64,000 bases of DNA from CAVZQN01 sp963837395 (lineage in GTDB: Bacteria; Acidobacteriota; HRBIN11; JAKEFK01). This document shows, piece by piece, positions 1-7,359 of this stretch; the first letter of the stretch is position 1; each line of letters starts with the position of its first letter. Under the pieces are notes generated by a model, which made no database searches, was not told the origin of the DNA, and saw only the letters and a program-made list of their open reading frames with translations. A program made the translations under genes and the position numbers. The stretch spans positions 2,356,001 to 2,420,000 of the forward strand of contig CAWINI010000004.1 in NCBI GenBank assembly GCA_963837395.1, in the 5' to 3' direction.

Positions 1-1040
1 ATTTGCTGCCGGAATTGCTTGTATTTTTGGCCGTTCCAGATTTCCATCAAACTATGTTTTCTGATATTTCCCATGTTGTAGCTGTAACAAGGAAATACAT
101 CACCATAAGGTCCAATATGCATCGTTGACCAAACAACATTACAGGTGAAATGTTCCAGGTCCGGCGTGTTTTGATAATGATCCACAATATCATCGATCGG
201 CATTATCGGATTAAATCGCACTTCGGTAATTTTCTTTTCTTTGGATCGTCTGATAAGTTCAGTGTACACATCGCGCAACAGTTGCCCATCAATCGGGCGC
301 ACCGGAGGCGGAACTTTCTGATGAGCCTTAGGATCTGGACCTTCAATTCCGTACGAAGATGGCTGATTGTTCACAACTTGATATGAGACCATATCAATGC
401 CGTTATCTTCAGCAATCTTAAAAATGTCCACAAGGTTGTTGATGTTTTCATCGGTGATGACAACCTTTAAATCGATGATCGGAAATTTTTTCTTCTGCTT
501 ACGTTTTTCAGCACCTAGAGTTTCAATGGTATGAACCGTTTTTTTGTAAGCACCTTTAATTTTCGCGATCCGATCGTGAAGCTCTTCAGGACCTTCAATC
601 GAAACGCCAACCGACATCATTCCACTTGCCAGCAAATTTGGTGCACCCATTGAGATCACTTCGGCAAGTTTCTGATCATTAAGGACAGTTCCATTTGTAA
701 CAAAATGACCTTTATGACCTTTGCTGATGTAGCGAATGATGTCCATGAAATCGTAACGGGCTGTAGGTTCGCCGCCAGTAATAGTGACAACAGAATACCG
801 CGGCAGCTGATCGACGGTCTTTTTGACTTCATCCAGGGTCAGCACATTCGGCTGCATCTTCCAGGCACGTTCGATATTCTCCGGGGCAACAACCATGCAG
901 AATTCACATCGCAGATTGCAGAAATGCGTAATGACAATCGCCACCCGCAATGGAGGCAAGGCTCTGCCCTGCTTATCGAACTTCTTTGGAACAGTTGCGT
1001 AAACCGAGGTTAAGTCTTTGTATAGATTACCGAAATTCAA
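1..1040 (-). CDS. Radical SAM/SPASM protein, 3' end cut by window edge
   Basis: Reading the minus strand gives one open frame that leaves the window at base 1. It carries the radical SAM cysteine cluster CNLRCEFC (CX3CX2C, about residues 41-48) and a TGGEPT motif about 40 residues later, so it should bind a 4Fe-4S cluster and cleave S-adenosylmethionine. Near the window edge a TCNVVWSTMHIGPYGDVFPC stretch followed by an IWNG motif looks like the beginning of a SPASM-type auxiliary cluster domain. The substrate cannot be told. No ATG lies ahead of the cysteine motif. I chose TTG at 1038-1040, just after an in-frame stop, with AGGGTG four bases upstream; GTG or TTG codons nearer the cluster are alternatives. 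The family is clear and the start is not. Confidence 0.85.
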   Translation of the reverse strand, partial: MNFGNLYKDLTSVYATVPKKFDKQGRALPPLRVAIVITHFCNLRCEFCMVVAPENIERAWKMQPNVLTLDEVKKTVDQLPRYSVVTITGGEPTARYDFMDIIRYISKGHKGHFVTNGTVLNDQKLAEVISMGAPNLLASGMMSVGVSIEGPEELHDRIAKIKGAYKKTVHTIETLGAEKRKQKKKFPIIDLKVVITDENINNLVDIFKIAEDNGIDMVSYQVVNNQPSSYGIEGPDPKAHQKVPPPVRPIDGQLLRDVYTELIRRSKEKKITEVRFNPIMPIDDIVDHYQNTPDLEHFTCNVVWSTMHIGPYGDVFPCYSYNMGNIRKHSLMEIWNGQKYKQFRQQ

Positions 1041-1207
1041 TGTTCACCCTGTGTGGCACTCTCGAGACGTGCCTATGGCTTGCATATTATATCAATCTAG
1101 GCTCTCGATGGCCAATCAGCAGTATTCTTACCGCAAACCTGGCTTAGCCGCGCAAATATTAATTATTAATAAATATGGCATAGGATTAGAATACTTTTGG
1201 CACAAAA

Positions 1208-1732
1208 ATGACCGGAAAAGAGTTTTTTAACAGGATATCCAACGGTGAAATCGACATCATTCAGCAATTGTTATCTATATTGGAGGAAACAGGATCTGAC
1301 TATTGTTTGATCGGCGGATTAGCTGTTAATGCCTATGCTGAGCCGGTCGTGAGTCTGGATTTGGATCTTGTGGTTGCAGCGGACGAAACTGAAAAGATTT
1401 GTCGGGAAGCTCAAACAAAAGGATTTAAGTTGGAAAAATTTGAGCATAGTATCAACCTTACGCGCCCTAAATCGGATTTACGTATACAATTGCAAACAGA
1501 CAACAGATACCAAGAATTCATTTCACGTGCCAGTCTCCAGGATGTGCTGGGCTATAAGATGAAAGTTGCATCGCTGGAAGATCTTATTCAAGGAAAGATT
1601 TGGGCTTATTCAGATCCGAAGCGCCGCAGAAGCAAAAAGCAGAAGGATTTGGCTGATATTGCCCGTCTCGTGGAAACCTTTCCAGATATTGAATCTAAAT
1701 TGCCTGACTTTATTCGAAAAGCGCTGGGATGA
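1208..1732 (+). CDS. Nucleotidyltransferase-fold protein (AbiEii/MNT-like)
   Basis: A 174-residue protein with the polymerase-beta-type nucleotidyltransferase signature: GG at residues 36-37 and the acidic pair D51-x-D53 (GGLAVNAY then LDLDLVV). The conserved KVASLEDLIQGK segment and the basic KRRRSKKQKDL tail are usual for the small AbiEii-like or DUF6036-like branch, which transfers nucleotides to protein or RNA targets. In toxin-antitoxin systems such proteins pair with a HEPN or an AbiEi partner. No such partner is adjacent here, so a toxin role is not supported. The gene ends 8 bases before the convergent methyltransferase. A possible -10 TAGAAT lies at 1187-1192, implying a leader of only about 10 bases. 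Confidence 0.75.
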   Translation: MTGKEFFNRISNGEIDIIQQLLSILEETGSDYCLIGGLAVNAYAEPVVSLDLDLVVAADETEKICREAQTKGFKLEKFEHSINLTRPKSDLRIQLQTDNRYQEFISRASLQDVLGYKMKVASLEDLIQGKIWAYSDPKRRRSKKQKDLADIARLVETFPDIESKLPDFIRKALG

Positions 1733-1740
1733 TTTTGCGA

Positions 1741-2532
1741 TTACTGCTTCCTGGCCTCAATGAACAATGCGTAGCCTTGAAATGGCCAGAGTTTATCGAG
1801 CCGAGTGAAGGCATAAATAAAAGGATACATTGCGGAATAAAGCTTCATCGAGCCTTGATGTTTTTGAAAGCTTTCTTTTGATCCAATCGTGATATGGCCA
1901 TCGCGTTTTCCAGATTCGCCTTCCATCCCTTTTCCCAGAATTTTTACAAACGCGAAGTTGATTCCCATTTCGATAAATTCAGTAAAAAACTTGGAATAAG
2001 TGCTGGAATCTAAAATGTTATAACCCTGCTTTTGCAATCTCTGGCTCAAATCTTTTACATCGTATCCTTCACGGACGTGTCCATATTTATCTAACGTCAA
2101 TCCGATAGCAGGCTTGATTTTGTTCAGAACAAACGCTGGTCCTGTAGTTGGAGTAGAAATTAACAACTGACCACCTGGTTTCAATACCCGAAACAATTCA
2201 TTCATCGCCGCGCGATCATCATGAACATGTTCCAAATAATCCAGCGAAACAATTACATCAAATGTTGAGTCCGGAAATGGCAACACATTAGTAGGAATCT
2301 GCAGCACGCCTTCTTTAACGAAAGCCATTGCACCAGCGACATTGCTCTTGTCAGTATCAGCATGAAACCAAGTGCCGCCGGCGCTTCTTAAAAAATGGGA
2401 TACGGTGCCGCGGGCGCATCCAACTTCGAGACAAACTTTGCCTTGAAGACTTTTCAGCGACTTCAGAAGGAGATCAATCTTCTCCTTCTTCTTCAATGAT
2501 TTTTTGTAGAGTTGTAACTGCCAGTCTTCCAT
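1741..2532 (-). CDS. Class I SAM-dependent methyltransferase
   Basis: A 263-residue Rossmann-fold methyltransferase. Motif I reads LEVGCARG (residues 35-42), an acidic residue follows in HADTDKS, and VSLDYLEHVHDD and LKPGGQLLISTPT are the usual motif IV and post-motif strands of the Methyltransf_11 type. The C-terminal third, with FFTEFIEMG and a hydrophobic tail around FIYAFTRL, is not recognisable and may hold the substrate. The gene lies directly downstream of the radical SAM gene ending at 2619 on the same strand, separated only by the heptamer hairpin array at 2538-2620, so the two may be co-transcribed. The methylated substrate is unknown; lipid or glycan modification would fit proteins of this size but is only a guess. 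Confidence 0.85.
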   Translation of the reverse strand: MEDWQLQLYKKSLKKKEKIDLLLKSLKSLQGKVCLEVGCARGTVSHFLRSAGGTWFHADTDKSNVAGAMAFVKEGVLQIPTNVLPFPDSTFDVIVSLDYLEHVHDDRAAMNELFRVLKPGGQLLISTPTTGPAFVLNKIKPAIGLTLDKYGHVREGYDVKDLSQRLQKQGYNILDSSTYSKFFTEFIEMGINFAFVKILGKGMEGESGKRDGHITIGSKESFQKHQGSMKLYSAMYPFIYAFTRLDKLWPFQGYALFIEARKQ

Positions 2533-2537
2533 AGCTC

Positions 2538-2620
2538 AGATGCTGGATGCTCGATGCTGGATGCTAGGGGTTTATTACGAAGCTGTGTTGTGAAGCTCCT
2601 AGCATCCAGCATCTAGCATC
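2538..2620. repeat. Heptamer array with inverted arms (unit GATGCTG)
   Basis: Four consecutive 7-bp units GATGCTN, with last base G, C, G, A, run from about 2539 to 2566. Three complementary units of the type (T/C)AGCATC close the gap at 2600-2620. A 16-bp perfect inverted repeat pairs 2553-2568 (GATGCTGGATGCTAGG) with 2598-2613, leaving a 29-base loop. The right arm covers the stop codon (2619-2621) of the radical SAM gene, and the array ends 5 bases before the methyltransferase start. It is one of seven such arrays in the window. Confidence 0.85.
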
Positions 2621-3659
2621 AATCTTCCTCATAGCGAGTACGAAAGAACTTGTTGAGAAAGTTGTAACCGATCAAATTATCGCTAACGAACGTGCGGAGA
2701 TTAATTTTGGGGACCCCAACTACTTTCTTGCGCCAGAGCCGGTCACAAGTATTGCATGGACTGATCTTTTGCCATTCTTGCTTCACCAGCGAATCACGCA
2801 ACCCAACCAGCGGTTTGCCATCCCAAATTTCGCGAATGCTTTGAGTTCGCAAATCACCCATGATTAATTCCTGAAAGAAATCTTGTGGACATGGCGTAAC
2901 GTGTCCATCCCAGAGAATCGTAAGCGAATACCACAAAAATGAACAATGCGAATACGATTCACGATGGCAATATTGATCAATTACCGGATTACCATTGATT
3001 ATGCCGGCCCAATTGTGCGGCTTTTTAATATAGAGCTGATCCAACGGCAGATCATCAAATTGCCGGATAAATTCCTGCTTCCCATCAGTATTTCCATCCA
3101 GATCAATGACCTGAAACACAGTGAAGGGTTTTTGTAATCTCGCTTCCTTTTTCATTCGAAGGAATTGAAGAATATTTCCTAACGTCTTTTCGAAATTCGA
3201 TCCGATTCGAATTTTTTCGTACGGTTCTTTCTTGAAACCATCAAACGAAAAACTAAGAAGATCCAATCCGGAATCTAGAATTGCTCCCGACATCTTTTCA
3301 CTGAGAATCGTCGCATTTGTATGAAGGCGGGTTTTGATCCCTTTTTGCGAAGCATATTTGATCATCTCCGGCAATCCTTTATGAAAAGTGGATTCACCAC
3401 GGTGTGCTAAATTGATGTCATAAACGTGATCCGCAGCTTCATCGATGATCTTTTTGTAGAGGTCGAAATCCATGTGAGTTTTGCCCTTCGTAACCTCTGT
3501 AATTTTCGGATCACTTTGAGGACACATCGGGCATTTCAGATTGCAATAAGGTGTCGGCTCAATCCACAAACGGATTGGTAACGGAATTCCCTGTACCTTT
3601 TTGCCACGGTATGCCATGAAAATCTTGGCAAGCCGGTAAAGATGTTCGGATTTATGCAT
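2619..3659 (-). CDS. Radical SAM/SPASM protein
   Basis: A 346-residue radical SAM enzyme. The cluster motif is CNLKCPMC (C39, C43, C46). The later motif that is normally GGEP reads HRGES here, as in several SPASM-type proteins. The C-terminal half has CSFLWYSLTILWDGHVTPCP, then GDLRTQSIREIWDG and a closing CNTC, which fits a SPASM/Twitch auxiliary cluster domain. The open frame extends to 3752, but the first 31 codons look unlike protein, so I chose the internal ATG at 3657-3659 (MHKSEHLYRL) just before the domain. No strong ribosome site is visible for either choice. The stop codon lies inside the heptamer array. The substrate is unknown; proteins of this shape often act on peptides or in glycan and lipid modification. 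Confidence 0.85.
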   Translation of the reverse strand: MHKSEHLYRLAKIFMAYRGKKVQGIPLPIRLWIEPTPYCNLKCPMCPQSDPKITEVTKGKTHMDFDLYKKIIDEAADHVYDINLAHRGESTFHKGLPEMIKYASQKGIKTRLHTNATILSEKMSGAILDSGLDLLSFSFDGFKKEPYEKIRIGSNFEKTLGNILQFLRMKKEARLQKPFTVFQVIDLDGNTDGKQEFIRQFDDLPLDQLYIKKPHNWAGIINGNPVIDQYCHRESYSHCSFLWYSLTILWDGHVTPCPQDFFQELIMGDLRTQSIREIWDGKPLVGLRDSLVKQEWQKISPCNTCDRLWRKKVVGVPKINLRTFVSDNLIGYNFLNKFFRTRYEED

Positions 3660-3767
3660 GAGACGGAAAAGGTAACATTTTGATTCTCGACATTCAAGTA
3701 TAAATCTTTTTTTAACCCGGCGATCTCGGGGGTGAAAAAGATATAGAATCAAACCGGGAATGGGGAA

Positions 3768-4472
3768 ATGACCTGGGACAATCTCATAGTTTGGGGTCGG
3801 GGTGTCGGATTCATCGTTGGAGCAGGATTATTCTGGCTTCAATATTTCGATCTGAAAGATTACCTGAATCCAGAACCAAGGCGGATGCTGGTGCTGTCTT
3901 ACTTTTTAGGAGCAGCCGCTGCAGGACTCGGCCTTTTGTTGTATCGACTGTTCGAATTCTTCGGTGTGCCGGATGATCCCGGCAACACGCCGCTTGCCAT
4001 TCTTATGTACTGCTTTTTTGTCGTTGGGCTGATCGAAGAAGGGGTTAAGTTTGCAGCGGCACGTTTCATTGTATTTCGGACAATCCACTTTGATGAACCG
4101 ATCGATGGATTAGTTTATTCAAGCGCGATCGCGATCGGATTCGCAAGTGTCGAAAGCTTAATTTACACACCTTTAATATCATGGCCTTATCAGCTTGCAC
4201 GCGACCTTACAGCGCCGCTCACGCATTCATTGTTTTCCGCGATTTGGGGATTTGGTTGCGCTTATGCTTTCTTTCGATCCCGCACCAGCTTTCAAAAAAT
4301 TTCGTGGCAGATCTTTTCTCTAATAACTGCGATGGCCGCACACGCAATCTTTGATTTCTTTCTGCTTTCACAAAATGCAACATATGTTGCAAGTCTAATT
4401 GCGCTTGTTCTTTGGTCTTTAATGATCTGGCGCGCACGTCAAATCGTGCACCTGAGGCCGATCGTTCATTGA
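3768..4472 (+). CDS. PrsW-like intramembrane metalloprotease
   Basis: A 234-residue polytopic membrane protein with about seven hydrophobic segments. The PrsW/CPBP-type signature residues are present: EEGVKF (EExxK) at about residues 91-96, a Glu in the helix GFASVESLIY, His in TAPLTHSLFSAIWG and His in AAHAIFDF. In PrsW and related families these polar residues bind a metal inside the membrane and cleave membrane proteins such as anti-sigma factors. No anti-sigma gene is next to it, so the client is unknown. A GGGG run sits just before the ATG as a possible ribosome site. The 3' end overlaps the convergent TlpA-like gene by 7 bases. Confidence 0.85.
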   Translation: MTWDNLIVWGRGVGFIVGAGLFWLQYFDLKDYLNPEPRRMLVLSYFLGAAAAGLGLLLYRLFEFFGVPDDPGNTPLAILMYCFFVVGLIEEGVKFAAARFIVFRTIHFDEPIDGLVYSSAIAIGFASVESLIYTPLISWPYQLARDLTAPLTHSLFSAIWGFGCAYAFFRSRTSFQKISWQIFSLITAMAAHAIFDFFLLSQNATYVASLIALVLWSLMIWRARQIVHLRPIVH

Positions 4473-4939
4473 TTGGTGATGGCTTGCAGCAATTCCTTTT
4501 CGGTAATTAATCCTGTTTTTGAATAAACTCGACTTCCGTTTTTGAAAACAAAAGTAGCTGGAAGTGCGCCGATCCATTGAGGATCAATTGAGTTCACCAT
4601 TTTTTCAAAGTCATCACCTTCCCTGAGAGCAACCCGATAGTTCATTCCATGTTTTCGTGCGAATATCTGCACCTGAGGCTCATGATTTAGTTCATCCATC
4701 GATATTCCTACTACATTTATTTCTGGATGTTGCTGCTGGAACTTGATGAACAATGGAATTTCTTCGACACAAGGCTGACACCACGTCGCCCAAAAATTGA
4801 GTACTACTGTTTCCTTTTCTGCGGGCAATTTTGCAATTGCAGCATCGTTGATTCGCTGAACCCTGATTCCAGAGCTGCAGGCAGCTACTAGAATCAGAAC
4901 GATTCCTGCGATAGATTTCAAACGCGTTTGATGCTGCAT
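4466..4939 (-). CDS. TlpA/ResA-like thioredoxin lipoprotein
   Basis: A 157-residue exported thioredoxin-fold protein. A short hydrophobic leader ends in LILVAAC, a lipobox, so the mature protein is probably lipid-anchored on the outer face of the inner membrane. The redox site is WCQPC in ATWCQPCVEEIP, typical of TlpA and ResA proteins that reduce disulfides for cytochrome c maturation or other exported clients. ALPATFVF supplies the cis-proline loop. Its start lies inside the 3' end of the upstream peroxiredoxin-like gene (22-base overlap), so the pair should be translationally coupled and work in one redox pathway outside the cytoplasm. Confidence 0.85.
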   Translation of the reverse strand: MQHQTRLKSIAGIVLILVAACSSGIRVQRINDAAIAKLPAEKETVVLNFWATWCQPCVEEIPLFIKFQQQHPEINVVGISMDELNHEPQVQIFARKHGMNYRVALREGDDFEKMVNSIDPQWIGALPATFVFKNGSRVYSKTGLITEKELLQAITNQ

Positions 4940-5484
4940 CCAAATGCCTTGGTCTTATCTTTGGCAATTTGTTTGCCGGAAAGTAATTCATCCAGCGCAC
5001 CACGGATGTCATCTGAATTTGCACGCGATGCATCGGTCGTTGGATTTTTGCTGTTACCAAGAGCACCGTGATAACGGATCATTCCACTTCCATCAATGAC
5101 AAAAGCTTCAGGTGTCACCTGGGCGCCGTATAAATCAGCAATTTTATTGTCTTCATCCTTCACAACCTGAAATGGGAAATGTTCTTTGGCATGAGCGGCA
5201 ACATCAGCCACAGTTTCAGATTTGTTGGAGTTGATCCCTAAAACAGTGATTCCTTTTGCAGAATAATCTTTGGAGAGATCGGCCATAACCTTATTAAAGG
5301 CCTGTGAATAAGGACATTTTGTTGAAATAAAAATAACAACCAGATTCTTGCCCGAAAAATCAGATAGTTTTACTTCCTGGCCGCTGCCATCCTTTAGAGC
5401 AAAATCGGCTGCTTTTTGGCCGGCATCAAGAGCAAAAAGTGAAGAAGTAATCAAGAGCAAAATTAGCGAAACCTTAATAAACAT
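4918..5484 (-). CDS. Secreted peroxiredoxin/redoxin-domain protein
   Basis: A 188-residue thioredoxin-fold protein of the AhpC/TSA-like redoxin type with a Sec signal peptide (KVSLILLLITSSLFA then LDAGQKA). The active-site region reads STKCPYSQAF, a Cys followed by P-Y-S, so it has one reactive cysteine and no CxxC. It is close to the thioredoxin-like redoxins that are often paired with a TlpA reductant. TPEAFVIDGSG is the cis-proline loop. I chose the ATG at 5482-5484 because AAGGAG lies 7 bases upstream; the open frame extends to 5532 without support. The last 22 bases overlap the tlpA-like gene, whose product is its probable electron donor. Confidence 0.85.
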   Translation of the reverse strand: MFIKVSLILLLITSSLFALDAGQKAADFALKDGSGQEVKLSDFSGKNLVVIFISTKCPYSQAFNKVMADLSKDYSAKGITVLGINSNKSETVADVAAHAKEHFPFQVVKDEDNKIADLYGAQVTPEAFVIDGSGMIRYHGALGNSKNPTTDASRANSDDIRGALDELLSGKQIAKDKTKAFGCSIKRV

Positions 5485-5589
5485 TGGTAACTCCTTTTCT
5501 GATAAAAATAAAACGTTCTTATGTTCTTGCAAATTTAAAGGAATTTTCTGAAAAACGTAATAGTAGATTGTATCTATTCTGGAGGGAAC

Positions 5590-6078
5590 ATGAAAATGAA
5601 ATTCACTGTAATTTTGACATCGATCTTATTTATTGCCTTCAACTTGTGGGCGGAGGGTCCGCTGGATCGTTTCAAAGCCCTGGAAGGCGATTGGAGTGGG
5701 AAGTTTACTGACGGCAATGAAATCAATGTGTCGTATACAACCATTTCGGGCGGCAATGCCGTGATGGAAACATTCCGTCTACCGGATGGAACCGATATGC
5801 GAAGCATTTATCACATGAATGGTGAAAAACTGATGATGACCCATTATTGCGAGTCGGGAAATCAGCCGCGGCTTCAATCAGGAACATTGTCAGCAAGCAA
5901 AGACGTTACTCTCAACTTTCTTGATATTACAAACCTCAGTGCTGAGCCTAAAATGTCTTCCTATTTATATAGAGTTGAATTTCATTTCGGCGATAAGGAT
6001 CAATTCAGCCAGGACATCACCTGGATGATTCAGGGCAAAGAAAGCACCAACAAGCTGATGCTGGTCAAGAAGAAATAA
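5590..6078 (+). CDS. Secreted protein of unknown function (DUF1579/DUF6265-like)
   Basis: A 162-residue protein with a clear signal peptide (MKFTVILTSILFIAFNLWA), so it is exported. The mature part begins with FKALEGDWSGKF and has SGGNAVMETF and IYHMNGEKLMMTHYC, the pattern of small beta-barrel proteins that PF07617/DUF6265-type families share. Their biochemical role is not known. A strong ribosome site GGAGG lies 6 bases before the ATG. It is divergent from the redoxin operon, and the 105-base gap should contain both promoters. Two 17-bp palindromes follow its stop. Confidence 0.7.
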   Translation: MKMKFTVILTSILFIAFNLWAEGPLDRFKALEGDWSGKFTDGNEINVSYTTISGGNAVMETFRLPDGTDMRSIYHMNGEKLMMTHYCESGNQPRLQSGTLSASKDVTLNFLDITNLSAEPKMSSYLYRVEFHFGDKDQFSQDITWMIQGKESTNKLMLVKKK

Positions 6079-6087
6079 CTACGGAGC

Positions 6088-6131
6088 GCAGGCTTCCAGC
6101 CTGCATTACGGGCCGCGGACTTCTAGTCCGC
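6088..6131. repeat. Two tandem 17-bp mini-hairpins
   Basis: GCAGGCTTCCAGCCTGC at 6088-6104 and GCGGACTTCTAGTCCGC at 6115-6131 are each perfect 7-bp stems with a 3-base loop, spaced 10 bases apart. They have the same geometry but different stem sequences, as in REP-type palindromes. They lie between a stop codon and the promoter of the next operon and may end transcription, although no T-tract follows. Confidence 0.75.
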
Positions 6132-6133
6132 TC

Positions 6134-6166
6134 TTGACAACTATTTTAGTAAATACTAAAATAGTT
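6134..6166 (+). promoter_or_regulatory. Consensus promoter overlapped by an ArsR-type operator
   Basis: TTGACA (6134-6139), a 17-base spacer and TAAAAT (6157-6162) form a near-perfect sigma-70-type promoter. The spacer and -10 are covered by a 28-bp palindrome (6139-6166) with 13-base arms AACTATTTTAGTA and TACTAAAATAGTT around a 2-base centre. Binding there would block RNA polymerase, so autorepression by the downstream ArsR protein is likely. The predicted start point coincides with the ATG at 6170, so the message should be leaderless. Confidence 0.85.
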
Positions 6167-6169
6167 ATT

Positions 6170-6511
6170 ATGGTTGATATTTTTAGTGCGCTCAACACTC
6201 CGCGTCGCAGGGAGATTTTGCGTTTTGTATGGAACGATGAAAAGACAGTCGGAGAAATCTGCGGTGCGCATCCGGATGTAACATTTGGCGCAGTATCACA
6301 ACATCTCCGGATCATGGAAGAAGCTGGTCTTGTTACCAAAAGGCAAGAAGGGCTTCATCGCTACTACAAAGCGCGTCGCGAAGAGCTGGGTCCACTTCAA
6401 TCCTGGCTGGAATCAATGTGGGATTCGGCTTTGTATCGATTAAAAATCAATGCTGAGCTTGAGCAAGCGCGTCGTGGTCCTAAGCCTCAAAAGAAAAGGA
6501 GGAAAAAATGA
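6170..6511 (+). CDS. ArsR-family winged-helix repressor
   Basis: A 113-residue DNA-binding protein. It has the ArsR HTH order: DIFSALNTPRRREILRF, then TVGEICGAHPDVTFGAVSQH as the recognition region, and the wing LVTKRQEGLHRYYKAR. There is no metal-binding cysteine motif in the HTH (ELCVCDL is absent), so it is of the non-metal group often found with SRPBCC proteins. I start it at the ATG at 6170 because the bases before it are the -35, -10 and palindrome. The TTG at 6134 lies in the -35 box. Its 3' end overlaps the next gene by 4 bases (ATGA), so both are one operon under the operator at 6139-6166. Confidence 0.9.
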   Translation: MVDIFSALNTPRRREILRFVWNDEKTVGEICGAHPDVTFGAVSQHLRIMEEAGLVTKRQEGLHRYYKARREELGPLQSWLESMWDSALYRLKINAELEQARRGPKPQKKRRKK

Positions 6512-7281
6512 TGGAACTCAATCAAATGTTAGAAAGAACAATTGTCATTTGCGCAGAACGGAAAACCGTATTTCGATACTTCACCGATTCAAAACGGTGG
6601 GCATCATGGTGGGGTGAAGGTTCCACAATTGAAGGAAAACCTGGCGGCAAAGTGCTGATCCGTTATCCCGGGAACACTACCGCATCCGGTGAAGTTTTGG
6701 AAATTTCAGAAAATAAACGCGTGGTATTTTCATACGGCTATGACTCGGGCAAGCCAATTCCTCCTGGCTCTTCAAAAGTTACGATCACAGTGCGTGATCA
6801 TCCGGAAGGAACAGAACTAAAACTGGTTCATGAATTAGCTGATCCTGCCGTTCGCGATATGCACATTCAAGGATGGAAATATCAGCTTGCGTTGTTTGCA
6901 AATGTGGTTTGCAAAGATCAACATGCTGGCTACGCACAATTACTGGATGACTATTTCAGCATGTGGAATTTGTCCGATGCGAATTCCAGGAAGCAGATAC
7001 TCGAACGCATCACATCACCTGACGTTCGATTTAAAGACGCATATGGCTGTGTTAGCGGAAGAGAGGACTTCAGCACGCACCTCAGTGCAGCGCAACAATA
7101 TATGCCTGGGTTAACTTTAATGCGGGAGGGAGATCCGATGGAATGCCAGGGAACGGCAATGATTCGTTGGAGTGCAAAACGATCTGATGGAACTGAAGCA
7201 GCCCGCGGCACCAGCATGTTTCATTTCACACCGAATGGGCAGATCAAGAGTATCGTTGGCTTTTGGATGCAGACTTCTTAA
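6508..7281 (+). CDS. SRPBCC (AHSA1-like) and SnoaL-like two-domain protein
   Basis: A 257-residue protein with two ligand-pocket folds. Residues 8-140 are an AHSA1-type SRPBCC domain (ERTIVICAERKTVFRYFTDS, ASWWGEGSTIEGKPGG, GTELKLVHE). Residues 147-257 look like a SnoaL/NTF2 domain (DDYFSMWNLSDANSRKQILE, FTPNGQIKSIVGFWM). ArsR-SRPBCC pairs are common and the ArsR partner usually senses a small organic ligand; here the product may bind or modify that ligand. The fusion to SnoaL is less usual. Translation is coupled to arsR by ATGA. The last 60 bases also form the left end of the direct repeat described at 7222-7312. Confidence 0.8.
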   Translation: MMELNQMLERTIVICAERKTVFRYFTDSKRWASWWGEGSTIEGKPGGKVLIRYPGNTTASGEVLEISENKRVVFSYGYDSGKPIPPGSSKVTITVRDHPEGTELKLVHELADPAVRDMHIQGWKYQLALFANVVCKDQHAGYAQLLDDYFSMWNLSDANSRKQILERITSPDVRFKDAYGCVSGREDFSTHLSAAQQYMPGLTLMREGDPMECQGTAMIRWSAKRSDGTEAARGTSMFHFTPNGQIKSIVGFWMQTS

Positions 7282-7312
7282 AAACTTTGGCAAGCTCTGA
7301 ATTCGCGGCATT
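7222..7312. repeat. Direct repeat, copy A (91 bp)
   Basis: This segment matches 9060-9149 in the same orientation with about nine mismatches and one gap by eye. On the plus strand it encodes the functional end of the SRPBCC/SnoaL gene. On the minus strand it reads YNAANSELAKVF then KKSASKSQRYS and a stop, which is a near copy of the C-terminus of the FAD desaturase-like gene that really ends at 9081. Confidence 0.85.
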
Positions 7313-7359
7313 ATATAAGAAATTCATGCAAAACACCGATTGCATGTAGCCTACAGAAT

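Noticed and set aside
705..1147. Plus-strand open frames over the first kilobase
   Set aside because: They are antisense to the radical SAM gene, which has the real motifs.
1208..1732. Toxin-antitoxin pair with the nucleotidyltransferase
   Set aside because: No small HEPN or AbiEi partner precedes or follows it.
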